From contig NC_082603.1 of assembly GCF_030936135.1 (NCBI RefSeq), positions 25,634,880 through 25,698,879 of the forward strand: 64,000 bases of DNA. Direction: 5' to 3'. Every line of letters begins with the position of its first letter. Position 1 is the first letter of the stretch. The stretch is from Gavia stellata. Lineage: Eukaryota > Chordata > Aves > Gaviiformes > Gaviidae. The notes under the pieces are model-generated. The model was not told the DNA's origin and did not search any database. It worked only from the letters and a program-made list of their open reading frames with translations. The translations under genes were made by a program, and so were the position numbers. This document shows, in pieces, positions 11,740 through 25,139 of this stretch.

Positions 11740-13395
11740 GGTGAATACACTGGAGGGATTTGAGAAAGGCCCTTTGTATCATGGTGAGGGGTTGAACTTG
11801 GTCGCTGATGTAAAGGACTTCAGTCTGGGCACAGAACAGGCTGATTTGCCACACCATGAGTGAGCAGGACTACATCATAAATGCTACATGAAGCGGCCCA
11901 GACAAAACAGGTGCGATTTTACTCCTCAACAGGAGCAGAAGTCACTTCAGTTACATCAGGGTGAAGATCCCCCTTCCACAGGACTGGACCACACTAATAC
12001 CATACCCTCCAAAAGAACTGCTGTAATCAATTCTGTAACACTTCAAGGCTAATATAGCTAGATACAACTAAGGTAAGGTTTATATTAGATCAGCCCTAAT
12101 TTGACTTTTTATGTGCTAGGAAAGGAAGTTTGATAGACAAAGATAGCTTTGTGCTCATCCATATGATTAGTATTCGTTCACTTACCTTGAACCATATCCT
12201 ATATATATATATATAAAAATGCTCCTGTTACTTCTCAATGCCACGCTAGGATGTTAGCCTCATTTACGACCTTGAAAATAGTAACTTGGATTTTAAAATA
12301 AGCAAAAATTACCCAACTAAGCATCACTTTCACATATTTGTAGCACTTCAGACCCAGGGGAGTGGCTATTTTAGTATTTATTGCAGTATTGGGTAGTAAG
12401 GCTTCTGCAGTAAGTCTATTTTTTCCCCCAACTGCACAAAACAAGTTTACTACTCAAGGCATGCAACTTTCACTTCTGACTCATGTAAGTAGCCCTGGGC
12501 CTCAACTTTGTTATTGCTTACTTTAAGCAGGACAGAACTTGTTTACTACTTGAGGAGCTGAAGTTAGATGCAAGGTCTTAGCCTTTCACAGTTTTAATCT
12601 TCACAGGTACATGAAAATCACAGGGTTCTAACTCACTTACATTGCTAGGCAATAGCTGCTTCCCAAAATCCTCAGCTCTGAAGTTCAGGACTTTATTACA
12701 AGCCACCTTTAACTATGAAGCTATACAGCTTTAGTGTAACTTAAGGCCGTAGTCATGTGCTTTGAGTTTTACAGTATGCACATAATTATTTGGAATACAA
12801 AGATTGAAGATAAGGCTGAGCACATCTGAGTACCAGATTTTATAGTGACACCCTTCTTTTGATCTTATGACTAAACTAATGGATAACTGACATACTCTCA
12901 ACTCCCAATCCACGTAGTGGGAGAGACTAGGGATGAATATTGTATACCCAAGGAAGTTTGCTTTCTAGAAAGCCCAGACTTCCACTCCTGTACAGACACT
13001 GTCCAAACTGAATGTTGGATTCCCAGAAATTTAGCATAAACAGTCATAGTTTTGATGGAAGTGAATGCAGAAATCAGTAAGCTGACACAGTGCATGAAAA
13101 CATGACCAGCCTTTGTCAGTCACATCTATGCTTCATGCTCTGGGCACTTGTAGTATTGCTGAAATCTGTCAGACTAATACTAAACCATGTTCCTCTACCT
13201 AATAGCAAAGTCAAGAGTGTAAGGAGTACTTTACTAGTGCAACATGAAAACTAAGTGTTAGTATCTCCATTCTAGTGGAGCTGTAAAAGGCCTCTAGGAA
13301 TTGAGATGTCTACAGACAGCTCTGTAGACAGAGCTTTCAGAAGTGCAGCCTGCATTGCTTTCAGGTCTCCTGATGTCTATACATAAGAACAGTAG
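11740..13395. other. Intergenic sequence between the CpG island and the PRDX1 3' end
   Basis: Moderate-GC sequence with few long homopolymers. A short TA-repeat lies near 12200. No exon with supporting splice sites was found on either strand. The open frames here are short and without recognisable protein similarity. Confidence 0.5.
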
Positions 13396-13416
13396 ACAGT
13401 ATGCTCTTTCCACAAG

Positions 13417-13422
13417 TTTAAT
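13417..13422 (-). terminator. PRDX1: PRDX1 poly(A) signal (ATTAAA)
   Basis: TTTAAT on + reads ATTAAA on -, about 280 nt after the stop, followed on the minus strand by T/G-containing sequence. This gives a 3'UTR of about 300 nt, similar to mammalian PRDX1. A canonical AATAAA also overlaps the stop codon (13699-13704). Confidence 0.5.
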
Positions 13423-13699
13423 AGAGTTACAAAAGGATACCACTGCTCTATATGCAACACATGGCTAACCACATACACTGCATTGTCACTAAAGTCAACA
13501 GGGCTTGATGTACAGATATTGATCATTAAGATTTTCTATGAAGGTAGTGTCAACAGGACAAACTTTCCTTCAAGTGAAAAAGTTACTGTTTATACCTATA
13601 GCATGATCCCTTGACTCAGATGCAATGACTTAATCAAAGTTCAGTAACTGATGCTTGCTCTTTACGTAAGGCATACTAGTTTCCACTCAGACTGAAAGT

Positions 13700-16600
13700 T
13701 TATTTCTGCTTGGAGAAATACTCTTTACTTTTCTGAACATCAGGCTTGATTGTGTCACTGCCAGGCTTCCAGCCAGCTGGGCACACTGAAATGAGAAGAA
13801 TGTTTAAGTCTTACCAGCTGCTGCTGCAGAACATGTTCTACACAACATTAAAGCAAACTAGCAACTCAAAACATGTATACATCTTTGCAACATACAGAAG
13901 GTGTATTATTCACTGTGGCATTAGCAGCATTACATTCAGTTTATTTTACTAATTTCCATTTGTTCACTAGGTAGTAGCACCCAAGGAACCAGGTGTTTGC
14001 CCATGGGACAGTGGGCCCTTTACACAGGCAGCTCTCTCCGCCCCACTTAAAAGCTTCATAGAAGCTTGACAGGAAAGTAATACCAACTCCAGCAGCCTGA
14101 GTCAGAAAGCTTTACAACTATTACAGTACACTTCTCTCCTTGGATCCAGTTAAGTCTATATTGTCCTTATCTTTAATCAACCCTCATCTCATTCTCCAGT
14201 TTAATGGGGAGGGGGAAGAAGAGTTTAAGTCTCTTGTTCCCCTACATGGCTATCAAAAGGCCACCAAGATACAGAGGTTGCATGGCCTCTGAATTGCAGC
14301 AACTCCTAAGCAGCATTTTTTGGACACTGCCTTCCTTGTATACAGCCATGCAAGGCTTAATGCATGCTCCACACAAGACTGGCAATTTTAGCTACAGTAT
14401 TCTCAGCTTGAGTGTTGCTACATGCCTTATGCTGGTCTACCTTGGTTTAGGCGAGTCTGCAGTCCTAGTTGTGAAGAAAAAGCTTTTGCCAGCTTTTGAC
14501 TACTCCAGGGCACAGTAAACCCCAAAAAGCTTCATTTGCATGACATGTGACTGCTCCATCAATTACAGATGTCTCCTCAGCTGACAGAGGATGGCATACA
14601 AGTTCAGAAACACTGACTTTCTTCAGTCTATAGCATAGCCACAATAGCAGCTTGTTTTAATAAAATCTGCCATTGATTTACCAGATCTGAAGCAAGTTAA
14701 ATATGACCAGAAGCAATACATATCATAAACTAATGACAGCTGAAGACTACTAATACCTACATAGCAATTTTGAGTTTCTATAACCTGGTTCAAACCTTCT
14801 ATCTGCAGTGCTTTTTTTCTTCAATTCCTGGAGAAAAGCTACCAGTCTCGAGCACCTTTCACTCTTGGACTACAGGCACAAAGACTCTCTCCATTTTCCC
14901 CTCACTATATAGGGACACAAATATCAGCAGGCTTTCTGGGAATTTAAATGCTTTGTCTAACAGACTGCATAAAACATTGCATTAGTACTCATGGTCTCAA
15001 CCTACCAAATCTGAAAGCAGAGTTTAAATTATGCTTATCCTTGCAGGTTAAGTTATTTTATGTTTTTAATTTCTGTCTCAAGTATATTCTGTGTCTAATT
15101 GAAAAAGAGATAACTGCTATGTGCTCAACAAGACATCCACCACCAAACTGATTTAAGTGATATCTCAACATTACCAAGTACTCAATGGACAATTAACTGG
15201 AACAGGATAAATATAGCACTATGCTGTCCTTCAACAAGTAGCTTTACAGAACCAGCTGCATTTCAAAAGGCACAATTACATGCTGTGCACAGACCAATCA
15301 TGTACTTAGTACCTTTCAGTAAACCTTGATTTAACCTGCCCAGTTAATATTGTTCTCTAGAAAAAATATTTAAGACTAGAAAGAGGAAGAACTCTTACCT
15401 TCTCCATGCTTATCTGTAAACTGGAAGGCCTGGACAAGTCTGAGGGTTTCATCAACACAACGGCCAACAGGAAGATCATTGATTGTTATCTGCCTCAAGA
15501 TCCCCTTGTCATCAATTATGAACAGACCCCTAAAAAAAAAACCAGCCCTGAAGTCAAACACAGCTGTTGAGAGACTGATTAGACCGAAGTGAGTTTCAAA
15601 AAATCAAGTTCAGTATTCTATTACAGCAGTAAGTTGTGTCATCTAGTATTACCAACCTCCTCCTAAAAACTAATACCTTCAGCGTATGCATAGCACCGAA
15701 ACACAAGCAGCTGAAAGCCTAACATTCAGCAGGAACTAGAAGGGACAGGAGGTAAGTAACACTAATGCAGGAGAGCAACACTTCCTACTTAAGGAAGATA
15801 CTAGTGGAAAAACAAAATGAAAGAGAAACCCAAGAAAAAGTGGATTGCAAGAGAGGCATTCTTACATTCAAAGAAAAACTACATTGTTCTCAAAAAACCC
15901 AACCCAGCAATGGCTATCAGTTAGTCCTCCAAAGTCATGTTAAGAGTTAGCAGAAGTTCAGCTTCTTCAGCAACTTTACCTAAACAGTTGATTAAAAGAT
16001 AAGGCTTGGGTTTTAATTAATCTGTACTTTAATCATTAGACTAAATACCTGTCATCAATTTCACAACTATGTAGGTCTTGCATTACCCATGTTTGCAGAA
16101 GCGCACCTGCATGAGACTCCTGCACTGTGTAGATAGGTAATCAAAGGGAAGCAGCAGGCATTTATCTGGCTTACCAAAAAAAACGAACTCTAAACACTAA
16201 GGAGAACCAAGTAGCACCTCCCCTTGTAGGAGTGTTTGATAGCTTGAAGCAGTTTACATCTAGAATAGTTAATAGCTTCAGCTTGCTGCAGGTGTTCAAG
16301 TATATGCAAGCTCTACATTCACATGACATGCTCATGTATTGCAATGTAAGACTTAACGGCAAGTTCACCATCTTGCGTATTACCTGTATGCAATACCTTC
16401 ATCCTCTTTAAGTACTCCATATTCTTTGGCAATGGCACGTTTTGTGTCAGAAATCAATGGGATTTTCATAGTACCCAAACCACCTTGTTTCTTAGGAGTA
16501 TTGATCCTAAAAGAAGGAAGTTTAAATGTTAAAGATATGGACAGTTCAGAATAAAGTATAAGGTACAACAGAAGCCGCTCCCTTTGCAATTCATACCCAG

Positions 16601-18077
16601 TCTGCCATAAGGCAACAGAAGAACTGAATGGTATGCTCGGTTCTGTTCAGAAGCCCCTGGTACTACCAATATTCCTCAAGTGCCTTTATTTGATACTTCA
16701 GCAAGAAAGTTTGAATACACCCAGGATTCAGCTCCTGCAATAACTGAGGCCGGGCAGAATATTCTATTACATTTAAAGGCTAATTCTTACCAGGCAAGGT
16801 GACAAAAGTGAGAGTCAACAGAAGCTCCAATTACTTCACAGTTAATTTTCTTGAATTCGTCTGCTCTATCACTGTATGCAATAATTTCAGTTGGACAGAC
16901 AAAAGTGAAGTCCAGAGGGTAGAAGAAGAACACAACATATTTTCCTAGAAGAGCAAGATAACCAGTTAATGTCTCACCTTTATAGGATTTCTTGTCATAT
17001 TCGATATCAACCATTCAAATACTGATAGATGAGAAAGGGCTTGACACAACACTACCTTTAAAGATTAAATGGCAAATTACAGATGCTTTATTTTAAGACC
17101 TGCTATATAGGTGGCAAGCCCATAAAGCACCTGGGGTATTTACACTTCAGCCAAATGCCATTTACAACAGTCTTCAAGGCCACTCTACAGCTAGTAACAC
17201 AGCACCCTACCCAACTGAAGTCTCCAAAACCAGACTGCCAAATTTGACAGAGAATGTCTGTCTCCTGGGTCTACTACCATAGGCCTACCCAGAGTACACC
17301 GAGTACCTACACTAGAAGACCCTATGGCCAATTACTAACAGAGTGCAGAAATGCCACAGATCTGAAAGGCTACAAGCCAAGGAGACATTTTAATCGAGTG
17401 GGTGACTAGTCTATACAAACTCACCACCCTCATACAGCCTAAGGGCTACAGCTTCCAGTTAGGAGTGTCTCTTTCTAAAGCCAGCCATATTAGTACTTAA
17501 ATACTTCAGGCTTTACCTTTGATTTTAGTAAGCTTTTTTGGTAAGGCAAGCATTTTCCCAGTACTCTAGAGAATGGAATTTCATTGGTTAGAGAGAAGAA
17601 TCTACTTTCCATTGACAGAAAACCTACAAGAGAAGACTTTGCTGTTCCACATAGTACTTTGGAGATGTTACATCAGTCTCATAGTATGATAGACAGGACA
17701 AATAAGCCCGATCCAAGATTACAGTTTAGAGGACTTTTATGCTAATTAGCAACAATTATCATAGCTGGGACATTCAGCCACGCCATTGACAGCTTCCCAA
17801 GCGTATTCCAGCCATCACTGAGAATGACTGCACAAGTTGTGTACTTCAGTCTACTGCCAAATGGTCAGTATTACTTTGAAACCAAATCAAGATGTATCCT
17901 TAGATGCCCTCCCTCCACTCCTACATATGGCCAGATTATAGCTGTGTAATTAGAGAAGCACATAAGCTTACCTTTATAGTCAGAGAGTTTGATGTCTTTG
18001 AATTGTCCATCTGGCATTACAGCCGTGGCAGTAAAGTCAGGGGCTGGTTTTCCAATGAAAGCCTTTCCTGAAGACAT
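13700..18077 (-). CDS. PRDX1: PRDX1, peroxiredoxin-1 (typical 2-Cys), five coding exons
   Basis: Thioredoxin-dependent peroxidase that reduces H2O2 and organic peroxides; a mainly cytosolic obligate dimer/decamer. Coding exons on the minus strand: 17972-18077, 16791-16944, 16384-16506, 15399-15529, 13700-13785. They sum to 600 nt, 199 aa plus stop, the family length. The start [15 protein letters not shown] is preceded by an acceptor at 18087-18090, so exon 1 is non-coding. The peroxidatic Cys52 sits in [10 protein letters not shown] and the resolving Cys173 in GEVCPAGW. Cys71, Cys83 and the C-terminal YFSKQK tail are present. The GGLG loop, linked in eukaryotic 2-Cys Prx to sensitivity to hyperoxidation, is at 95-98. 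Residue 152 is Cys where human has Ser. All GT-AG boundaries and phases agree. Confidence 0.98.
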
Positions 18078-19655
18078 CTTGATTTACTCTAGATAAGAGT
18101 TAATAACAACACAGTTTAGATAATAGTACATTTGCACCTGGAAGTAAGCATTTATTCAAAGCACCTTATTAATTTAGATTGAACACCAAAGACATTTTAT
18201 CAGCACTTGGTCTTGCAACACAAGCCTTAAGAGTGAAATTAGTTTTAACTTTGTCACCTGGGTAGTCCAGTCAAAACACCAGCATTTTTTTCCTGAAGAA
18301 GCAACACAGTAAGATGCAGTTCAATAATCACAGCCTAGATATCCAGGCCAAGCCACTACATAGATTACCTGCACTTCAAGATCTATGGCTCATTAGCCTC
18401 CTAATGATACAGTAATGGGTATCTTCGACCAGCAACAACTCAGTGTTGAACAGGGCTAACCTTCTAGAGTTTTAGCAGTATTCAGTAAGTCTTCCAGTTC
18501 CACTTGGTGGATGAGTTAGAAAGTCTGGGTTTTAGAACTTCTCATGACAAGACCATTGTTAAGTTTACAAGGGAATTTAAGACCTCTACATTTATCCTCC
18601 TGTTAGATTCCAGAAGAGAACTTTTGTTAATCTCCAGAGAACAGTGCTCCGCATAACTACACTTTAGCCTTCCAAACAATTAAACCTTGTTTTATTTGCA
18701 ACTAGAAAGACTCATGGTATACAAGGGAATCACGTTCTATATTAGCAATTAAAATTTCACAGAATCTTAAACCTGTATGTACAGCCAGGTCATTTCCCTC
18801 CCAAGTCTACTGAAAAAGAGGGTACACAAGGCCAAGAAAACTAATTCTGGCTGCCTGTCCTAAAAACAAGTAATTTGTAATACGCCCTGTGCAGTATTTT
18901 TGCTCGGTCTGGGAATGCAGTATTTGTATATCACTTTAGAATTCCAGTTACTTCCAGAGCATAATCTCTCAAATAGGTAACTTCACAAGCCTTGTTTCTT
19001 CAACTCAAAATCTTCTTAAAAGTGATTTCACTTAAGTCATTCTATACACTGCTACAAGCACTAGCTGCCTTTGAGATAGAAAACCTCCAAAAGGTTAGCA
19101 TGAGTCTCATGTTGCTAAGGAAAGCCGAGATTCAAAGATTCTTCCAAGTCCTGCCTGCAAGGCACTAAGTCTGTTCTAAAAAAGGTTGAGAGCACCTCAT
19201 TTCTTGGCTCCTTCCCCTTTACCGGACACTTTCTTCCTGGAGAACTAGCCCCTAAGTCATAAACATTTAGCCTTTGATCCAAATTTAAACTAATCAGTTT
19301 AGAGTCTTTTCAGTAAAAGTTTTACCTTTGAAAGCTTCTCTTACATACCCTGACAGTATATAGACAGTAATCATCTACCTCTCAGCTTTCATTTTGAGAA
19401 ATGCCAACCTGTACAATGTTTCTAACTGCCTTTTGCAACAAAGATCTTTATTCCCATGTTCATCCAAGGGTTTAGTCTTCAACTGCAGCAGACTGGGAGT
19501 TAAGTCTTATGAATGAAGGTGGCCAGAACTACAGAGAATTCATAGGATCGTACTGAAACAGTCTACCAGGAAGACATCAGTAATCCCTCCGCCAAACATC
19601 ACATGTAGCCATGAGTGCAAGTGCAATTCTGAAACTGCAGTTCTGTTAGAGGGAC

Positions 19656-19667
19656 GGGGGGGGGGGG
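19656..19667 (+). repeat. Poly-G tract (12 G)
   Basis: Uninterrupted run of 12 G on + in PRDX1 intron 1 (C run on the transcribed-sense strand). Prone to length polymorphism and sequencing error. Confidence 0.9.
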
Positions 19668-21089
19668 ACAGCCATTGTACAATATTTATTTGAGATGCCT
19701 CAACTAGTGAGTTTTATCTTATAAGCAATAGCTGTTTTGTCTGGAGCGCATAAGCCCGTGTTTTGTCACTGAATTACATTCTTTTCCAGTACTCAAGCTC
19801 AAGGTCATCCTTTTGCTCAGTACTATGACAGTCCTCCTACATTTCTTCCATCAGCAGTCCCCCGGAGTATTTTACTAGGTATTCAATGTCAAATAAAAGC
19901 CATCAAACCGCTCTTTGATCCCTCCCCTTTCTAAACTAGAAGCTATCGCCCCCTTTTAGGTAACATGAAAATCTTTAATATTGGCAGGAGATCTCAGTTG
20001 CCTTGTACTGCAAGAGAACCATCTGCTTTCCTTGGAGCACCTACTGCGACCTGCCAACATGCCCGCTTTTCCGTGGGGGGTTAGCATGTATTCTCAGATG
20101 TATGCTTGGATTTTTAGCCACAGCATTTCCTAACCCACAAAGGAACAGACCGCAGGCTCAGTGTGTTATTTCCTTCCATTCTAGAGGAAAGGAGAACGGA
20201 CGCTGCAAATCAAGTACACTTGAATCGGGTCAGAATCTCCCACTCGCTCATAGCCGCACACAGCCTCAATTATCTTCAAACTGCAATTACCGTAAGCCTG
20301 CGCTCTTCACGGCTAAGTCATACCTTTAGGATACACTGAACAGAAGTGAAAGGCCATTTCAGAACACACCATCAGCCTTCCACTTTGCTACCTTCAGACT
20401 GTCACAAAAATGCGGTTAAGCTACCGAGCTGCGGTCAGAGAAGAGCGCTATTGCCACAGATCTCGGCTCGAGTGCACCGCAGCCAGGCACAGGCGGACCA
20501 CGAAACGCTTCTGCCGAGCAAGCTCTGCAGCGAGATCAAAGCGTTCACCTGCGCAACCACGCTGCTGTGTGACAGGGGGCACCTGCCCCCTTGCGTGCCC
20601 CCACCACGCTGAACCCAGCGCTTTTCGCAACGACTTGGAGGCCGGGGGCCGCAGAGGACGCGCTGGCCGCGCTGAAGCCTCCAGCCCAGCAGGGCGGGGG
20701 GGCCGCGGGGCGAGGCCGCGCCGCAGCAGCCTGGCTGGGCGCTCCCCCCGCCGCAGAAGGGTAAAGGCTGAGGAGGGCAGGCGCGCAGGAGGGAGTTACC
20801 TGCGCCCTCTCCCCCAACAGAAGCGGGGGAAACTGAAGAAAGGGAGAAAGCGGCAGCCCCCGCAGAGCGCTCCTCAGGGGGCGGGACACAGAGAGCAAGA
20901 GCTCGCCTTGCGCGCTTCGCTCGGCACCCCATCGGCGCAGAGGGGGAGGGGAAAACCAAACCAAACCAAACAAAAAAAAAAATGAAAAGGAGAAAAACCG
21001 TACTGCGCAAAACCCCAAACGAACGCCACCCCGGACACTGCCCCGCAGCAAGCACGCACCCGCGCAGCCCCCACGCCCCCCGCACTTAC

Positions 21090-21143
21090 ACAAAGAGCGG
21101 CAGAGGAGCTCACCGCCTCCAGCAGCAGAAAATCCCCAAACTG
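21090..21143 (-). other. PRDX1: PRDX1 non-coding exon 1 (approximate 5' end)
   Basis: Minus strand: about 50 nt downstream of the TATA box ending at the donor TTTGT|GTAAGT (exon end 21090). It joins the acceptor just before the ATG exon at about 18088, leaving an intron of about 3.0 kb. The exact start site is inferred from TATA spacing only. Confidence 0.6.
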
Positions 21144-21283
21144 CGGCAGCCCCCCCCGCACCGTCCCTTTTATACGCGCCCCGATCTCGCGAGGAGACGG
21201 GCGCCGCCGCCGCCGCGGAAGGGGGGCGGCCGCCGCGCCCCTCCCTGCCCGCTGCTGCCAGGGCGGGCGCGTGCAAGGGCAGC

Positions 21284-21294
21284 ATGACTTGGCG
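21284..21294 (+). promoter_or_regulatory. Antioxidant response element (NRF2/MAF-type) upstream of PRDX1
   Basis: ATGACTTGGCG fits the full core RTGACnnnGCR. It lies about 110 bp upstream of the PRDX1 TATA box. PRDX1 is a known NRF2 target, so the site is in a sensible place; binding is inferred. Confidence 0.5.
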
Positions 21295-21339
21295 GATTTG
21301 CAGCCGTCCCCGGCGGGCTGCTCGATAGCGGGGTTTCAC

Positions 21340-24300
21340 CCCTTATCTGAACGGAGGCACTGCCCCGGACTGTTGAAAGCAGCTAAAGAATTTGAATAAA
21401 TGGAGATAATGCTCTGGATAGTGTCCTGGGAGGTGCCCTGGAAATACCCAGTGTAATGGTTGTAAACAATTAAGGGGAAGATGATTCAGATGGCTTATTG
21501 CAAGAAGAAGTTACTTTTTTAATGCCTTACTATAAGAAAGCTATAATTACTATAAGTCACCGAAAAGGCAGAGGGTACACAGGATTTTGAGGGAAAATCA
21601 GAGACGACTGGCATGTCGTTGAGGTGAGTGGGAGATGGCCATTCATCATCAATAAAATCAGACCTATTAACAAAGCAATATGCATTCACTGTGTTCCATA
21701 GGTGTGGGGTCAGATCTTTATCCTCTCGCTCTCCTACCATCAGCTGGCTCCTCAATACTAATTCCCAAGGCTTTCACTGGTTCTTCATCAACAGGAAGAC
21801 TGATCCAAGTCATGCAAGTCAACAAAAAAGCTGAAAACTAAATTGAGTCTAACCTCTGAGCTTCAGGGGGAAGGTGGAAACTCGTGGAAGATAAAATAGT
21901 CACTTCAGGGAGTTTTGACTCATTCCCAGAGCAAAGCTACTCTGAGGGACATTTAGCCTGAGTGAATTCTTACAAGCATTGTGTTTGGATCCAAGACTGA
22001 ATCGAGGCAGTGGGTACTTCCTGAGGACCAAAGCCTGAATTTAAATATAAAAGCTTTATTAAATAGTGGATACTGAAGGCCATTAAGGACATATCAATGA
22101 CAAAAGTGCTTGCTTTAGTCAAAAGCAATAAATGTGTTTACCAACTGCTTTTTACTCGTCTGTTTTGCACTTACAGTTGTGTTTCTTATACTTGTTAAAA
22201 CTTGGTTATAAATTGTCATGAGGAGAAAACCACAAAGCATTAATGAACTTTAAATGTTTATAATCTACATCACTGTGTAGTGTTGCTGGGTGACCATACC
22301 CATGTGGTGATTCACCCAGGAGATGACTGGTTTCGGTAGCAGTTGAAATTACTCCTTAAATAATAAAAGCAAAATAACATGTATATGTGTGCTCAGAAAA
22401 AAAGCTGCACTCACCTTAATGCAAATAATTTATCTGCTGCTGTTTCTATTGTTACAGCATGCTTAATCTTTTACAGAAAGAAGTTTGTTACTTTCTTAAC
22501 ACCAGTGTTGTGACAATAATTGAGGTCTATAAATTGATACATGTATATACCTACCTATCAACTCAGGCCATGAACCTGACAACAGATTAACCCCCGAAAG
22601 GTCAGGCAGTCCTAATTAAAACCTCTAGAACAATGCAGTCTTAGTACAACTCTGTTTACCATGTTTACCAATGGACAAAGCAGTAATGACTTTCTCATGT
22701 TTTCTCATGCAACCTTTAATGCTTGTTATGCTCATTTCTCACACTTTCAGATGCATAATATACCCATTTTGCATAGTTACCACAATGCAGTTTGTTCCGG
22801 GCCTGTGCCTTAAGTGTTGTATTTCCATTCATATGTCCACAGCCTCATTATTTTTGATTAGTTTCTAAGCTAGTCTTTCCAAACATCAGTTTCTGGAGGT
22901 TTTGGAGTGATAAATTGTCAGGGCCACTCCTTGTTCAGTGATCAGATCGGTTTCTGTAGCCTTTTTCAATCTTTAGATGTAAGATGCTACTTAGATAAAA
23001 AAAATTAAGTTCTCCAAGAAAGAAAGGGCACGTCTACCCAGGCGGGTGCTGGAAGGACGGAGTTGTCTCCACACCTCCCTTCTCCACACTCTGTTCTTCA
23101 CACAGCGGATTAACCGTGGTGTAGTGCTCTGCTAAAATAGCTGCCAGACAGGATCAGCTTGTACCTGATCAGCAGGGAGCATCAGAAGCCCCAGTGTCGG
23201 CCCCTTTGCACCCATCCATACAGCCATGGCCACAATAAGTAGTTTATGTATTAACAAAGAGGAGCTGGCTGGCCCTGCAGTGCCAGAGCACTGAAACTAC
23301 CCAAAGATTTCCAAATTGGTAACCACGCCAGATTTTACATGTATCATTTTGATCACAGTATCTCCCATATATCTTGGTTGGGAATGGGTCCCTGATGTGA
23401 AAGACAACCCCTCCCCATGCATAAAAACAAAGGCAAAGAAATGGGTCCTATTTCAGAACACTACCACACATTCGGTTTTCCATGCGTTTTGTTGGAGGAG
23501 AATTTGAGGATGTTATGTAAATGTATCCAGGACTTCTAGAGTAAGATGAACCTAGTTGGAACAGTAGTGTGAACTGGGCTTGGGCAATGCCGGGCATGGC
23601 TCTTGAGCGTATGCACATCAGTTCTACAGCAGAGATGACCCACCCGTGCCCTCTAAAGCCAACACATGAGGACATCATCACACCTGTTCTGTAGAGCCCA
23701 TCACTGCACACGCAGAAAGCCCGCTGAATCCTGAGCGTACCAAACTGACTGTACACACAATAGCATCAGGGGCACAGTAAGAGTAAAATCCCAGCCATGT
23801 GGGGACATTTTAATATAATATATGCAAAAAGTCAACTGAAAAGTCAACAACTGACATGTTCCCAAGCCTGGGGCATTTATGCACAAGCAGCTGGTGCACA
23901 GTTTTAATGAAAACAATTACATATCATTAAATGCACGTTTGCTTTCCTTGTTTTGCTCAAATGAAGACTCTGTTTCTAGGTCAAAATGTCTTGCATTACC
24001 TCTTCCTTCTCTACACATCCTTTTTTTTTTTTTAATTAACAAACTTTATTATTGTATGTGTGGATAATCACTGCCTTTTGATGACAAAACATTTTAGTCT
24101 TCCTTACCTTTTCTCTTTTACTCCCTATTACATTATTGGAGGCTGAGGTTTGTTAAAGTTTTCATATGTGATAGTAGTAGAATTCAGGCATCTTCTGTTG
24201 CATTAAGACTGTGGATTTTCAAATGGATTTGATTGGCACAGTCTCCATAAATCAAACCCAGCTGTGTTTTCTCCCCCTTTATTCTTTCCTCTTCTCAATT

Positions 24301-25135
24301 TTCTGTTTCCTGTTACTTTTAATTGTCTTGTCCTTGCACTGTCTTCCCACTTTCCCGTATTTTGTCAAAACAGGCTGCACAACAGAAAAATCCGGTCATG
24401 TGAATGCCCAAGAGATTAATTAACCTTTGTGCCTTTAAGCCTCCTGAGCAGTTCAAGTCAGAACAGCAAAGAATCTGGACCAGAATGATCTTTCTGGAAA
24501 TAAGTAACAGCCTCTTCAAAGCCCTGTTGGAGATATAGAGATATATATATAAAAATATGTCACCTTATTTCTGATCTAATCTTACCGTTTTTAGATTCTG
24601 AATGTTTATGGATTACTTATAAAAATGGAAGCATGGAGTGAAAGTCGAACGGTTATAATTTTCTTTATTTGTGTTTAAGATTACGTGTACAGTCCCGTAA
24701 ATCTAGGTGTAGTCTTTCAGTTACAGGCCAAAGTCTGCTCCTGTTGAAGGCTGTATCTTTGACTACAACAGCAAGACCGTACCTGCCCAGAAGTAAGCAC
24801 TCGGCTAAAATCAGTCTGCTTTAATCTTACTTCCACTCTTCTTGCACAAATAAGGAAATGCATTCTTGTGCACCTGCAACAAAAGCAGCCCTAGTCCCCC
24901 GAGAAGTGCCACTTCTTTCTCCTTAGGCTCCTTTTAGCGCAAAAGCCGAAGCGAAACAAGGATAACTGGCCTTGCACTTTCCCTGGATTCCTGTTATCCA
25001 GGGCTCCAAATAAAACTGGGGAAGTTCTGTCCTCCTGCCAGTAAAAACACCTTCACGAGGCCAAGGCAAATAGCAGACGAGGAGACTGTTACATCAATGC
25101 ATACGCTTCACGTAGCCTTTATCCGTCAGGTTTGC
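21340..25135. other. Intergenic region between the divergent PRDX1 and AKR1A1 promoters
   Basis: About 3.8 kb of moderate-GC sequence. No coding exon was found on either strand. A GC-richer patch at about 23020-23300 looks like an old repeat, but I cannot assign it. A short TA-repeat lies near 24540. Confidence 0.5.
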
Positions 25136-25139
25136 AATT

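Larger units (their letters stand above)
20440..21335 (-). promoter_or_regulatory. PRDX1: PRDX1 CpG-island promoter with TATA box
   Basis: CpG-dense island spanning exon 1 and the upstream region. On the minus strand a consensus TATAAAA lies at 21168-21174, which sets transcription near 21143. Immediately upstream, 21185-21194 matches TCTCGCGAGA (the BANP-type promoter motif) at nine of ten positions. An antioxidant response element is listed separately. The large open frames across the island are composition artefacts. Confidence 0.75.

Noticed and set aside
14204-14518. 104-codon plus-strand frame opposite PRDX1
   Set aside because: Lies within the last PRDX1 intron on the opposite strand, with no promoter or splice support and no recognised family.
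20435-21339. Minus-strand open frames of up to 264 codons across the PRDX1 promoter
   Set aside because: They follow from lack of stops in CpG-island DNA, cross the TATA box and exon 1 donor, and show no protein-like conservation. Several begin at non-ATG codons.
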